Assembly: GCF_018383905.1 (NCBI RefSeq)
Contig: NZ_JAGYWA010000012.1
Coordinates: 1 to 53,337, forward strand
Reading direction: 5' to 3'
Source of the DNA: Flavobacterium branchiicola
GTDB taxonomy: Bacteria; Bacteroidota; Bacteroidia; Flavobacteriales; Flavobacteriaceae
DNA length: 53,337 nt
Made by a program: the position numbers and the translations under genes. Below are positions 16,649-25,873 of this stretch, one piece after another. The notes beneath the pieces were generated by a model, which was not told the DNA's origin, did not search any database, and saw only the letters and a list, made by a program, of their open reading frames with translations. Numbering within the stretch: position 1 is the first letter of the stretch; the number at the start of each line of letters is the position of its first letter.

Positions 16649-18970
16649 TTAATTCACTAAAATTTCATCCACAAATAACCAGGAACTTTCTCCTCTGGGG
16701 CTCTTTCTTAAATTTGCTCCGACTACTTTTACATATCTCGCATTTTGTTTCTGAAAGCTGATTTTGAAATCTTTCAATTCTGAAATTGGGTTCGCATTAT
16801 AAGGACGGGATACTTTTCCAACTTCTTTATAATTAATTCCATCATTAGAAATCAGTACTTTTATTTGAATCGGAAAAAATACTCCCGCGCCCTGACTTTC
16901 TAAAGTTCCTACTGTAACTTGTTGAATACTTTCCGGTTTTTCAAAATCAATTACCAGTTCCATGTCATTTACAAGCCATGCCTGCCATTGTCCGTCATGA
17001 AAGTTTTTAGATCCGCGAATGGTATTTACCATCGTAAAAGGACCATCGCCTTTGTAATTGTTATTAAAAGGTGTCAAGTAATTTACTTTATGCGCCACGG
17101 CTTTGTGAAATACAATGGTATCTGTAAAAGTTTTTCCAACTGGTTTATTGTCCTGAAATAAAGACGCTTTTAAAACGGTAGTTTCTTTAAACTGAATTGG
17201 ATTTGTATATCTTTCTGCATGCTGATCCATCATTTTATCTCCCAAAACATAACGAATATCCGGATTTGGAAATTCATTTTTCAACGTGACATTGATTTGT
17301 TTTTTAGTTAAATCTGCTGTTGAAGAAGCGGTAACCAGATAAGCACTTTTTGCATAATTGATTCCCAGATAATCGTAACGTTTAAATTGTTTGGCCAGTC
17401 TTGCACTGAAATCCTCCCAATTACGGTTTTCTTTTGAGCTCCATAAAACCTCTGATAAAGCGGCTAATCTTGGAAAAATCATATACTCAGAATCTTTTGG
17501 TCCGGCCAGATGTTCTGCCCATAAATTGGCTTGTCCGCCTAAAACATGATTGGCTTCGGCAGCTGTCATAGTTGAAACCACAGGATCAAATTCGTACACT
17601 TTATTTAACGGATTATAGGCATCAAAAGCTAAAGGTTCTTCATTTTGCGGTCCCTGATAAAAGTTGAAATAGCAAGGTGATTCCGGTGTCATAATTACAT
17701 CATGTCCTTGTGCTGCCGCTTCAGTTCCGCCTTTTGTTCCTCTCCAGCTCATTACTGTGGCTTCAGGAGCTAAACCACCTTCTAATATTTCGTCCCAGCC
17801 AATTAGTTTTTTGCCTTTAGAATTGATGTATTTCTCCATTCTTTTTACAAAATAACTTTGTAGTTCGTGTACGTTTTTCAGGCCTTCGTCTTTCATTCTT
17901 TTTTGACAATTCGGACATTTTTCCCAATTGGTTTTGGTCGCTTCATCTCCTCCAATATGAATGTATTTTGAAGGAAAAACAGTCATTACCTCATCCAATA
18001 CATTTTGCAGAAACTCAAAAGTTGTTTCTTTTCCTGCGCAATAAATGTCGGTAATTGGCCATAATCCGCCTGAAGGAACTCCGATACGCTGATCAAAACA
18101 AGCTAGTTCAGGATAGGCTGCAATAGCACTGCTTACGTGTGCCGGCATTTCGATTTCCGGAATTATTTCAATATTTTTTGATGCTGCGTATTTTACGATT
18201 TCTTTTAATTCGTCTTGTGTTAAAAAACCACCGTACGTTCCTTTTTCATCTGGATTGGTAACCAGTCTCGCATTCCATGATAAATTTTCCTGATCAACTC
18301 TCCATGCACCAACTTCAGTTAGTTTTGGGTATTTTTTGATTTCGATTCTCCAGCCCTGATCGTCTACTAAATGTAAATGCAGCACATTCATTTTGTGCAT
18401 TGCCAGACGGTCAATTGTAGAAAGAATATAGTTTTTGTCGAAGAAATGTCTTGACAAATCGAGCATTAAACCTCGATATTGAAAACGGGGTTCATCTGTA
18501 ATCGTTACATTCGGAATTTGCCATTTTGCTGATGTAATAACATATTTACTTTCTATCGCAGCGGGAAGCAATTGTCTGATGGTTTCTAAACCGTAGATAA
18601 ATCCGGCATTTCCGTTTGCGGTAATGACAATACTATTTTTATTTACTTCTAATTTGTAGGCTTCTTTATCCAATAAAGGGTCGACTTCAAACTTAATATA
18701 ATTACTATTTGGGGCTTTTGCAGCAACTACGGGACGCCAGCCAGCCGCAACTCCAAATTTGCTGATTAAAGCATTTGAAATGTCTTTTTGAAAATCGGTG
18801 CCGGCAACAAAAGTGGTGTTTTTTGAAAACTCAAAAGATCCCGGATATAAAATCATCTGATTGGGTTTCGGGATGATTTGAATGTCATTCTCTATTACTT
18901 GTTTCTGACTGTAACCCGAACTTAAAACAGTTAAGAAGATTAAGACGAATAAGGGTTTTAATACTCTCAT
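16649..18970 (-). CDS. Beta-N-acetylhexosaminidase, GH20
   Basis: This 773-residue exported enzyme has signal peptide MRVLKPLFVLIFLTVLSSGYSQ. A GH20b domain (about 30-160) precedes the catalytic barrel starting at PRFQYRGLMLDLSRHF. The acid pair D342-E343 sits in HIGGDEATKTNWEKCPNC, and WAEHLAGPKDSEYMIFPRLAALSE closes the barrel. About 545-620 is a chitobiase-type C-terminal domain, and 630-773 is an F5/8 type C (discoidin-like) domain ending in SSWLFVDEILVN. It should release terminal beta-GlcNAc from antennae after galactose removal. It follows the GH2 beta-galactosidase gene by 5 bp, which implies cotranscription and stepwise action (Gal, then GlcNAc). Confidence 0.93.
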   Translation of the reverse strand: MRVLKPLFVLIFLTVLSSGYSQKQVIENDIQIIPKPNQMILYPGSFEFSKNTTFVAGTDFQKDISNALISKFGVAAGWRPVVAAKAPNSNYIKFEVDPLLDKEAYKLEVNKNSIVITANGNAGFIYGLETIRQLLPAAIESKYVITSAKWQIPNVTITDEPRFQYRGLMLDLSRHFFDKNYILSTIDRLAMHKMNVLHLHLVDDQGWRIEIKKYPKLTEVGAWRVDQENLSWNARLVTNPDEKGTYGGFLTQDELKEIVKYAASKNIEIIPEIEMPAHVSSAIAAYPELACFDQRIGVPSGGLWPITDIYCAGKETTFEFLQNVLDEVMTVFPSKYIHIGGDEATKTNWEKCPNCQKRMKDEGLKNVHELQSYFVKRMEKYINSKGKKLIGWDEILEGGLAPEATVMSWRGTKGGTEAAAQGHDVIMTPESPCYFNFYQGPQNEEPLAFDAYNPLNKVYEFDPVVSTMTAAEANHVLGGQANLWAEHLAGPKDSEYMIFPRLAALSEVLWSSKENRNWEDFSARLAKQFKRYDYLGINYAKSAYLVTASSTADLTKKQINVTLKNEFPNPDIRYVLGDKMMDQHAERYTNPIQFKETTVLKASLFQDNKPVGKTFTDTIVFHKAVAHKVNYLTPFNNNYKGDGPFTMVNTIRGSKNFHDGQWQAWLVNDMELVIDFEKPESIQQVTVGTLESQGAGVFFPIQIKVLISNDGINYKEVGKVSRPYNANPISELKDFKISFQKQNARYVKVVGANLRKSPRGESSWLFVDEILVN

Positions 18971-18975
18971 AATTA

Positions 18976-21900
18976 TTATTTTAAAGAGGGTGTAATTTTA
19001 AATTGGTATTGATAATTTTTGTCTTTCAAGAGATATTTTTCCATTGGCCATGCCTGCCAGCTGTCTATTCCTCCTACTCCCATTTGTTTATAGTCGATTT
19101 TTAAACTGGTTAAATCTCTTTCTTTCAATTCGGCAGCATGTCTTTGATCTTTTTCTAAACCGTCATCTAAATCTTCGTTTAAATAATGTAAAGCGGTTAT
19201 TGCAATTAAAGTATCTGAGGTTACTGTTAATTTCAGTTTGTCGCCTGATACTTCTAAAAATCTGATGTCTGTTTTATTTCCGGTTTCCTGCGGACGAATG
19301 TAGGGATAATATTGTTCTGAAACGGTTTGATTGTAAAGTCCAACTTCTGAACTGTAATTCCTGTCGATGTAATTTTCGTGTGGTCCTCTTCCGTAATACG
19401 TCAGATTGCTGAAATCTTTCGGAACAATTATTTCCATACCAAATCTTGGCAACATTGGTTGTTCTTTTGTTTTATCAATATTTAAAACTTCTTTTACAGC
19501 CAGTTCTCCATTACTGTTGATTTCATAATTCAGTTCTACCGTAGCTGAAACCTGAGGCAAACTATACGTCGCTTTTACTATAATTTTATTGTCTTTTGTT
19601 GCAGAAAATGTCCAGTTTACCAATGTCGGATTTTCTGTTGCTTGTTTCCATGCCACTAAAGTTTTCTGGAAATTCGCTCCAAAATCATTATCGTTTGGTG
19701 CTCTCCAGAAATTAGGACGCAATTGATAACCGTCTTTTATAATTTGTAAATTATTAAAAGAATATCCGCTGATAAATCCAGTCTTTTTATCAAACGTGAT
19801 TTCGGCTTTTTCACTTTTAAAAACAGTCGCATTGGCTTTTTTCTCCACTGTGATTTTTAAAGCTCCGTCTACTTTTATGTCATTTTTCCATTCGCCTTTA
19901 TACGCCAGTTGTTCTTTAGCAATTTCAAAACCTTTTGGCAGAAATGGTTCTTCTTCTTTTGAAGTATAAGAGATATTTATAAAGGCCTCTTTAAACTTTT
20001 TATCTTCTAATTTTACTGGTAAAGTATAGTTTTTGGACTGATTTGGATCTATCGCCAAATAATCAATAACTCCGGTTTCGGCTTTTTTTCCGTCTAAAAT
20101 TAATTCCCAATGCAAAGTGACATTGCTTAAATCTTTAAACGAAAATTCATTGTATACTTTGATTGTTGCGGTTTCTTTATTTTCCCATGAAGTCAGGATG
20201 TTTTGCAGCACTTTTCGCATTTCAAGCGCATGCGGATTTGGTTTTCTGTCTACCGTAAAAACGCCATTGTTGACAAAGTTGTTATCGCTTTTTACATCTT
20301 TTGGACCAAAATCTCCACCGTATGCCAGAATTGTAGTTCCGTCTCCGAGTTTTTTATAAACCGATTGATCAATCATATCCCAGATAAAGCCGCCCTGAAA
20401 GTTGGGATATTTACGAATAACATCCCAATAATCTTTAAAATTTCCCATCGAATTTCCCATCGCATGCGCATATTCGCACTGAATGTAAGGTCTTGACGGA
20501 TTTGGATTTGCCAGAATGTATTCTTCCATTTTATCGGGAGAACTGTACATTGGATCTATAATATCAGAATCCCATTCAAATTTTAAACCTTTTCCGTCCC
20601 AGGCGCCGGCTGTGGCACGTTCGTACTGAATTGGTCTTGATTTATCTCGGTTTTTAATCCATAGATATCCTCTGTAGAAATTATAGCCATTTCCGGCTTC
20701 ATTCCCCATACTCCAGATAATAACCGAGGTATGGTTTTTATCCCGTTCGATCATGCGTTGCATACGCTGAATGTGCGCCAGTTCCCAATCGGGTTTATTA
20801 CCTAAAGTTTTGGTAATATCGTAGCCCATTCCGTGCGATTCGATGTTTGCTTCATCGACTACATAAATTCCGTATTTATCACATAATTCATAGAAATATT
20901 CGTCGTTTGGATAATGCGACATTCTTACCGCATTAAGATTAAACTGTTTCATTAGTTTAATATCCTCCTCCATGCGTTCTCTTGAAATGGTTTGTCCGGT
21001 AACCGGATCTACTTCGTGACGGTTTACTCCTTTAATATAAATTGCTTTTCCGTTTACCAAAAGCTGTCCGCCTTTAATCTCAACTTTTCGAAATCCTATA
21101 TTCTGATTGATTACCTCAACAATGCTTCCTTTTTTATCTTTTAAAAGAAAAGAAACCTGATATAGATTCGGAATTTCTGCACTCCATTTTTTTGGATTAT
21201 TTACTGCAAAATCGAAAGTTTGTTTTTCGCTTAAAGCGGAAATAACTTTTGAAGCTACAATCTTGTCACCGTCTTTCAATTGGGTTTCTAAAGTATAATT
21301 ATCTTTTGCATTGACATTTGAAAATTGTGTTGCAATTTTCAAACTTCCGTTTACGTAATTCGCGTCTAAATCCGGAATGATTTCAAAGTCATTTAAGTGT
21401 GCTTTATTTCTCGCAACTAAATACGAATCTCTGGTAATACCGCTCATTCGCCACATATCCTGACATTCTAAATACGAACCGTCATTCCATTTCATTACTT
21501 GTAAAACGATGAGATTTTTACCGGTTTTAACGTATTTGTTCAGATTGAATTCTGATGGTAATTTTCCGTCTTCGCCATATCCAACATAAACGCCGTTTAC
21601 CCAAACGGTCAGATTTGATTTTGCTGTACCAATGTGAAGAAAAATATCTTTTCCTTCCCACGATTTATCAATTGTAATTTCTTTTCTGTAAACGCCTGTT
21701 GGGTTGTAATTTGCGGGAACAAATGGCGGATTTGGTGCCATTAAATAATCAAAATCGTAAGTTGTATTTACGTAAACCGGATATCCGTAACCGTTGACAT
21801 CCCAGCTTGCGGGAATTTTGAAATTATCCCAGGCTGCATCGTTAAAATTGGTTTTTTCAAATGCTGCCGGAAGGTCGGTTGGCTTGTCAACGTATTTAAA

Positions 21901-22116
21901 TTTCCATGCTCCGTTGATATCTAAATAATTCTTAGATGCTCTCCAGTTGTTTTTGGCGGCTGATGTTTCATTTTCAAAAACATAATAGGCGGCGTGCATT
22001 GGCTCTCTATTATCTTCATTGATTTTTTCATTTTGCCAAAACGGAACTTTTTCCTGTGCGGTAACAGATAATATCGAGGTAATTAATAAGGATAGTATTG
22101 AGATTGTTTTTTTCAT
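18976..22116 (-). CDS. Beta-galactosidase, GH2, LacZ-type
   Basis: This 1046-residue five-domain enzyme, close to LacZ length, carries signal peptide MKKTISILSLLITSILSVTAQ, unlike cytosolic LacZ. The acid/base Glu is E473 in WSMGNEAGNGYNF. The nucleophile is E548 in YIQCEYAHAMGNSMGNF. The jelly-roll domain has WDVNGYGYPVYVN, and the C-terminal small-chain domain has FGMEIIVPKDF and YYGRGPHENYIDR. It heads the GH2-GH20 pair and is separated from the upstream lipoprotein gene by 213 bp with a hairpin. Probable function: release of terminal beta-galactose from N-acetyllactosamine antennae, exposing GlcNAc for GH20. Confidence 0.93.
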   Translation of the reverse strand: MKKTISILSLLITSILSVTAQEKVPFWQNEKINEDNREPMHAAYYVFENETSAAKNNWRASKNYLDINGAWKFKYVDKPTDLPAAFEKTNFNDAAWDNFKIPASWDVNGYGYPVYVNTTYDFDYLMAPNPPFVPANYNPTGVYRKEITIDKSWEGKDIFLHIGTAKSNLTVWVNGVYVGYGEDGKLPSEFNLNKYVKTGKNLIVLQVMKWNDGSYLECQDMWRMSGITRDSYLVARNKAHLNDFEIIPDLDANYVNGSLKIATQFSNVNAKDNYTLETQLKDGDKIVASKVISALSEKQTFDFAVNNPKKWSAEIPNLYQVSFLLKDKKGSIVEVINQNIGFRKVEIKGGQLLVNGKAIYIKGVNRHEVDPVTGQTISRERMEEDIKLMKQFNLNAVRMSHYPNDEYFYELCDKYGIYVVDEANIESHGMGYDITKTLGNKPDWELAHIQRMQRMIERDKNHTSVIIWSMGNEAGNGYNFYRGYLWIKNRDKSRPIQYERATAGAWDGKGLKFEWDSDIIDPMYSSPDKMEEYILANPNPSRPYIQCEYAHAMGNSMGNFKDYWDVIRKYPNFQGGFIWDMIDQSVYKKLGDGTTILAYGGDFGPKDVKSDNNFVNNGVFTVDRKPNPHALEMRKVLQNILTSWENKETATIKVYNEFSFKDLSNVTLHWELILDGKKAETGVIDYLAIDPNQSKNYTLPVKLEDKKFKEAFINISYTSKEEEPFLPKGFEIAKEQLAYKGEWKNDIKVDGALKITVEKKANATVFKSEKAEITFDKKTGFISGYSFNNLQIIKDGYQLRPNFWRAPNDNDFGANFQKTLVAWKQATENPTLVNWTFSATKDNKIIVKATYSLPQVSATVELNYEINSNGELAVKEVLNIDKTKEQPMLPRFGMEIIVPKDFSNLTYYGRGPHENYIDRNYSSEVGLYNQTVSEQYYPYIRPQETGNKTDIRFLEVSGDKLKLTVTSDTLIAITALHYLNEDLDDGLEKDQRHAAELKERDLTSLKIDYKQMGVGGIDSWQAWPMEKYLLKDKNYQYQFKITPSLK

Positions 22117-22187
22117 TCTTTGTCTTTTATTCGCTCTGAATGCTATTTCGAGACAGTGCGAAACCTAATTTTAAAGTTAAAACAAAA

Positions 22188-22230
22188 GTAGTTAACTCTG
22201 TTTTTTCATGTCAAAACAGAGATTAACTAC
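22188..22230 (-). terminator. Hairpin after the TIM-barrel lipoprotein gene
   Basis: GTAGTTAACTCTGTTTT (22188-22204) pairs with AAAACAGAGATTAACTAC (22213-22230) with one bulged base. On the minus strand it is followed by TTTTGTT. It lies 100 bp after the lipoprotein stop and 72 bp before the GH2 ATG, so it could terminate or attenuate transcription into GH2-GH20. Confidence 0.5.
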
Positions 22231-22329
22231 ATAGTTATAATTAAAGAAAAACCGCAACAAAAACCCATAACTAACCAATATTATTAATTTTCTTATATGC
22301 GGTTTATTCTTTAATAAAGCGGGAATAAC

Positions 22330-23409
22330 TTACTCTAAACCTGCTTTTGTTTCTTTGATCGTTTTAAAATTACTGGCAGACAAAGCGTTTCCATCGAAAA
22401 AAGAAACTCCGATTGCGCCGTTTTCTTTGGCTAATAAAATCGCTTCTTTTAGTTCTGCATCATTCTTTAATCCAGGAACATAAATTCCTGTATTGATTTT
22501 TGTTTGTTTGTCTTTTAAATCGGCAACTCCTTGTTTGGTAGCGTAACCAACCCAGTCAATTTCTTCATCATAAAAACTATGATAAATCATTGGATACACC
22601 TGATCGATATTCCATTTGTCCCAACGCTGGCGTACCATGTGGTCTGCCATTTCAGGATAAGGAAATACTGCTGCTGTTAATTGTTTGTTGTGTTTGTGCG
22701 CAATTTCATAAGCATCGTTAACGACTGCCTGAACAGCGTTTAATCTAAAGTTTTTCCACTCCATATCGATAGAAGTGTTATGGCTTTCTTTTGGATTTTT
22801 GTGGTGTATTTTTTCAAATGCTTTTACGCATTCGTCACAATAACAGAAATCGAATTGTGGCAATTCTACGTCCTGAACCAGATTGTATTTTGGCAATAAA
22901 CTAATTGGCAGGAAAATATCCGGGAAACGAATATAATCTAAGTGTACACTTTCGATGCCTTTTATTTTTGCCAATCCTTCAACCAAAGCCAAAACGTGTT
23001 CTCTGGATTCTTTTCTGGTTGGGCATAACCATTGGTAATAATCTACATAAGGACGGTTGTCAAAACAGGATTTTCCTTCTTTACTTACCTGATACCATTC
23101 GGGGTGTTTTAATGCAATAGAATCTCCCGGTCTGTTCATTGCCATAATCCAGGCGTGCACTTTTAAACCTTCTTTTGTAGCCAAAGGCACTAATCTTGCC
23201 AAAAGTTTTGGATCTGCAGAAGTATTAATTAAAACCTCATCGATTCCTCCGTCTTTGTATTTTTTGAATTCTTTTGTATAATCTTCATCTGATTTTTTAG
23301 CATCTGCGGTTGTCCAGACACCAAATTTAAAAGTGGTTTTTTCTTCTTTTTTGGCACATGAAAAGATACTGAATGCTAATAAAAGAAGTAATAGTTTTGG
23401 TAGTTTCAT
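22330..23409 (-). CDS. Lipoprotein with GHL10/DUF4015-like TIM barrel, unknown activity
   Basis: This 359-residue lipoprotein has lipobox FSIFSC with Cys18, so it is anchored to a membrane. The body resembles family-10-like glycosylhydrolase barrels: GGIDEVLINTS, KVHAWIMAMNRPG, GIESVHLDYIRFPD with D158 as a probable active-site acid, then MEWKNFRLNAVQAVVNDAYE and QLTAAVFPYPE. A cysteine cluster CYCDEC (C189, C191, C194) may bind metal, as in some related barrels. It is the last of three genes separated by only 7 bp (GH130, CBM9-like, this one), so they should be coexpressed. No ENGase or PNGase was recognised in the window, so an endo-acting role on glycopeptides is conceivable but unproven. 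The fold call is moderate and the substrate is unknown. Confidence 0.65.
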   Translation of the reverse strand: MKLPKLLLLLLAFSIFSCAKKEEKTTFKFGVWTTADAKKSDEDYTKEFKKYKDGGIDEVLINTSADPKLLARLVPLATKEGLKVHAWIMAMNRPGDSIALKHPEWYQVSKEGKSCFDNRPYVDYYQWLCPTRKESREHVLALVEGLAKIKGIESVHLDYIRFPDIFLPISLLPKYNLVQDVELPQFDFCYCDECVKAFEKIHHKNPKESHNTSIDMEWKNFRLNAVQAVVNDAYEIAHKHNKQLTAAVFPYPEMADHMVRQRWDKWNIDQVYPMIYHSFYDEEIDWVGYATKQGVADLKDKQTKINTGIYVPGLKNDAELKEAILLAKENGAIGVSFFDGNALSASNFKTIKETKAGLE

Positions 23410-23416
23410 AGTTGGT

Positions 23417-24484
23417 TTATTTTGAGATTATTTTGCCGTCCTCCCTTATAATAAAGGTTTGGTTTGAAAAAGGACTTTTTACTGCTATGTTATATCCGGA
23501 AGCATGGTTTTCTACAACTGGTTTCAAAATTTTGCTGTCGACCACGATTGGTTCTTTCGTAAGATCTGCAATTGATTTTGCCCAGATTTTATGCTTTTGG
23601 TTGTATTCTTTTTGGGCTCTGTATAATGTATAAAGTTCCCATTTTACTTTTTCGTCCTGCGGAATTGTAAAGCTTTCTTTTCCTTCTTTTGAAGAGAAAT
23701 AAACATAACCCCATTTTTCGGGTTCATGCATGTTGATCACGCCCATTGGCGACCAAACCCAGTTGTACTCGGGCAGGAATTTGCCTTCGGCGTCTTTTTT
23801 ACGTTCGTATTTGCCATCAACAATTGCATGTTGCCAGTTTACTCTTGAAAAATTGACTCTCCAAAATTTATCTGCAGGAACATTTTTATCGAAAAAAGAT
23901 GTTTTGTAAGTAGCCCACGGAATCGCCATTTCCAACACCCAACCCTGATCGGTATCGTTAGGATTGTTTAAGGTTCCGTTTACTTTTACTGCCGATTTTA
24001 ACCCCGGAATATTCCAGTCGTTTACAACAACTTTATCCTCTTCGCGATAAGGTTTGGTTAAAAATAGATCCCAAGCTGTGTTTAAGGCGTTTATTTCCAG
24101 TTCGTAATAATTAAAAGTGTCACTGTCAGGATCTATAAAAACCTCAAAATCATTATTATAAAAAATGATTGTATCGCGTTGTTTCAAATTGGCCCAAACA
24201 TGCGGTTCTTCCATTTTTGCCAAAATGTAAAAATTGGTTTCATCCCAAAGCATTTTAACTTTGGTTGCATATTTTGGTTTTATGCCATTTTCGATATCTT
24301 CAAAAAGGTCTGTCCACTCGGTTTTACTCCAGGAAACATCGGTTTCGTCTCCGTCAATTGTAATTGGAGTGGTCGTTTTGGCCGCTACATAGGTTTTGGG
24401 TACAATCGTTTTTTTGGATTGTGCATATCCCGTTATTGAAAAGAATCCCAGAGCAACTGCTAAACATTTAAATTTCAGACTCAT
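23417..24484 (-). CDS. Exported CBM9/DOMON-like sugar-binding protein
   Basis: This 355-residue exported protein has signal peptide MSLKFKCLAVALGFFSITGYAQ. The CBM9-like signature runs from about residue 37 to 270: TPITIDGDETDVSWSKTEW, VKMLWDETNFYILAKMEEPHVWA, NNDFEVFIDPDSDTFNYYELEIN, and GWVLEMAIPWATY. No catalytic residues are evident. The C-terminal 80 residues are not recognised. It is flanked at 7 bp on both sides by GH130 and the TIM-barrel lipoprotein, implying a shared task. It may capture or present an oligosaccharide before import or cleavage. A purely structural role cannot be excluded. Confidence 0.75.
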   Translation of the reverse strand: MSLKFKCLAVALGFFSITGYAQSKKTIVPKTYVAAKTTTPITIDGDETDVSWSKTEWTDLFEDIENGIKPKYATKVKMLWDETNFYILAKMEEPHVWANLKQRDTIIFYNNDFEVFIDPDSDTFNYYELEINALNTAWDLFLTKPYREEDKVVVNDWNIPGLKSAVKVNGTLNNPNDTDQGWVLEMAIPWATYKTSFFDKNVPADKFWRVNFSRVNWQHAIVDGKYERKKDAEGKFLPEYNWVWSPMGVINMHEPEKWGYVYFSSKEGKESFTIPQDEKVKWELYTLYRAQKEYNQKHKIWAKSIADLTKEPIVVDSKILKPVVENHASGYNIAVKSPFSNQTFIIREDGKIISK

Positions 24485-24491
24485 CTTTTTG

Positions 24492-25457
24492 TTATAAACT
24501 GTTATCTTTTGTAAACTGAACTACTTCGCTTAATTTACCAAAAGCTATTGCAACAACAGTATCGGCTGCACCGTAATAAACGGCTAGTTTATCTTCTTCT
24601 GTATCGTGTAAAGCGGCACACGGAAATACTACATTTGGTACATCGCCAACCTGCTCATAAAGTTCTGCTGGCCCAAGTAAATAAGGTTGTGTTCTGTATT
24701 TTACCTTGTCCGGTGAATCAACATCTAAAAGTGCTGCTCCCATTGCATATCTAAAACCGTTGCAGGTATTGATAACACCATGATAAATCATCAGCCAGCC
24801 ATCGTTGGTAAGAATAGGAATTGGCCCTGCTCCAATTTTGGTACATTGCCATGCACTGTCTTCAAAAGGTGTTGGTTTCATGACCAAACGGTGTTCTCCC
24901 CAATATTTCATATCAGGACTATAACTAATCCAGATGTCTCCAAAAGGAGTATGACCGTTATCACTTGGGCGGCTTAACATGGCATATTTTCCGTTTATTT
25001 TCTGTGGGAATAAAACGCCGTTTCTGTTGAATGGTAAATAGGCATTTTCACATTGAAAAAACTCTTTAAAATCAAAAGTATATCCAATACCAATTGTTGG
25101 TCCGTTGTAACCGTTACACCAGGTAATCCAGTAACGATCTTCGATAAAAACAACACGCGGATCGTATTTGTAAGCAGACTCGATCATATCGGTATTACCG
25201 GCTTTCATTTCGATCGGCTCATGATTGATATCCCAATCGATTCCGTTTTTACTAAAACCGACAAAAATATTCATTTGAACGGCTTTGTTATCACATCTGA
25301 AAACTCCCGCAAATCCATCTCCAAAAGGAACCACAGCACTATTAAAAACACTGTTTGATGATGGAATGGCATATCTTTCTATAATGGGATTTTCAGTATA
25401 TCTCCACATTACATCATTACTGTTTTCGGGTCTGTCTTGCCAAGGAATACTGCTCAT
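24492..25457 (-). CDS. GH130 beta-mannoside phosphorylase, probable Man-beta-1,4-GlcNAc phosphorylase
   Basis: This 321-residue five-bladed propeller has no signal peptide and is therefore cytosolic. The family acid is D99 in YKYDPRVVFIEDRYWITWCNG. Other hallmarks are GVLFPQKINGKYAMLSRPSD, GAGPIPILTNDGWLMIYHG, and the C-terminal YYGAADTVVAIA. GH130 enzymes phosphorolyse beta-1,4-mannosides. In an N-glycan context the expected substrate is Man-beta-1,4-GlcNAc, giving Man-1-phosphate and GlcNAc. It opens a tight three-gene unit with the CBM9-like and TIM-barrel genes and lies 416 bp downstream of an SSS symporter that could import the disaccharide. Other mannosides, such as plant mannan oligomers, remain possible. 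Confidence 0.88.
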   Translation of the reverse strand: MSSIPWQDRPENSNDVMWRYTENPIIERYAIPSSNSVFNSAVVPFGDGFAGVFRCDNKAVQMNIFVGFSKNGIDWDINHEPIEMKAGNTDMIESAYKYDPRVVFIEDRYWITWCNGYNGPTIGIGYTFDFKEFFQCENAYLPFNRNGVLFPQKINGKYAMLSRPSDNGHTPFGDIWISYSPDMKYWGEHRLVMKPTPFEDSAWQCTKIGAGPIPILTNDGWLMIYHGVINTCNGFRYAMGAALLDVDSPDKVKYRTQPYLLGPAELYEQVGDVPNVVFPCAALHDTEEDKLAVYYGAADTVVAIAFGKLSEVVQFTKDNSL

Positions 25458-25873
25458 TTTGTTTATTTTTTAATTTATTGTTTTTATGATTTAAACACAT
25501 AGGGACATAGTTTTTAAAAAAGCATAAAAGGCGTTTCACTTATTTAAACAAACATAGCTTTGTGCAGAAACCTGTTTCTTCTTTATACTTTTTACACATA
25601 AAAATCTATGATTCTATATTGTAAAATTTTATTTTTCTGTTTTTCATCTTTTAAAACACATAGAAAACATAGTTTTTATAATTTTAAAAAAGGGGCATTA
25701 GCTTCTACAAAATACTTCGTTATGTGTGGAGGACTTTTCTTTTGTATCACTACTTCTTTAAACATAAAAACGTATGTTTCTAAGTGTTTAATTATTTGAT
25801 CCGCTATGTTGCGAACTTTAGAACTTAAAGCTTTGTCAAAGTTTAAAACTTTGACAAAGCTGCTGTATTTAAA
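25458..25873. other. Intergenic region between symporter and GH130 with CACATAG repeats
   Basis: This 416-bp AT-rich stretch holds two ACACATAG(n)CATAGTTTTT-like units (about 25495-25515 and 25655-25680), related to one near 16396. It also has an AAGGCGTTTCACTT word shared with 16430-16444, and the CTTTGTCAAAGTTT palindrome (25830-25860) just after the symporter stop. TATGTTTG at 25549-25556 (minus strand) fits a -7 box for GH130 but has no clear partner. Confidence 0.55.
25830..25860. repeat. CTTTGTCAAAGTTT palindrome, copy 2; may end the symporter transcript
   Basis: Perfect 15-bp arms GCTTTGTCAAAGTTT and AAACTTTGACAAAGC surround one base. It lies 14 bp beyond the symporter stop on the minus strand, a normal terminator position, but lacks a long T-run. 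Confidence 0.75.
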
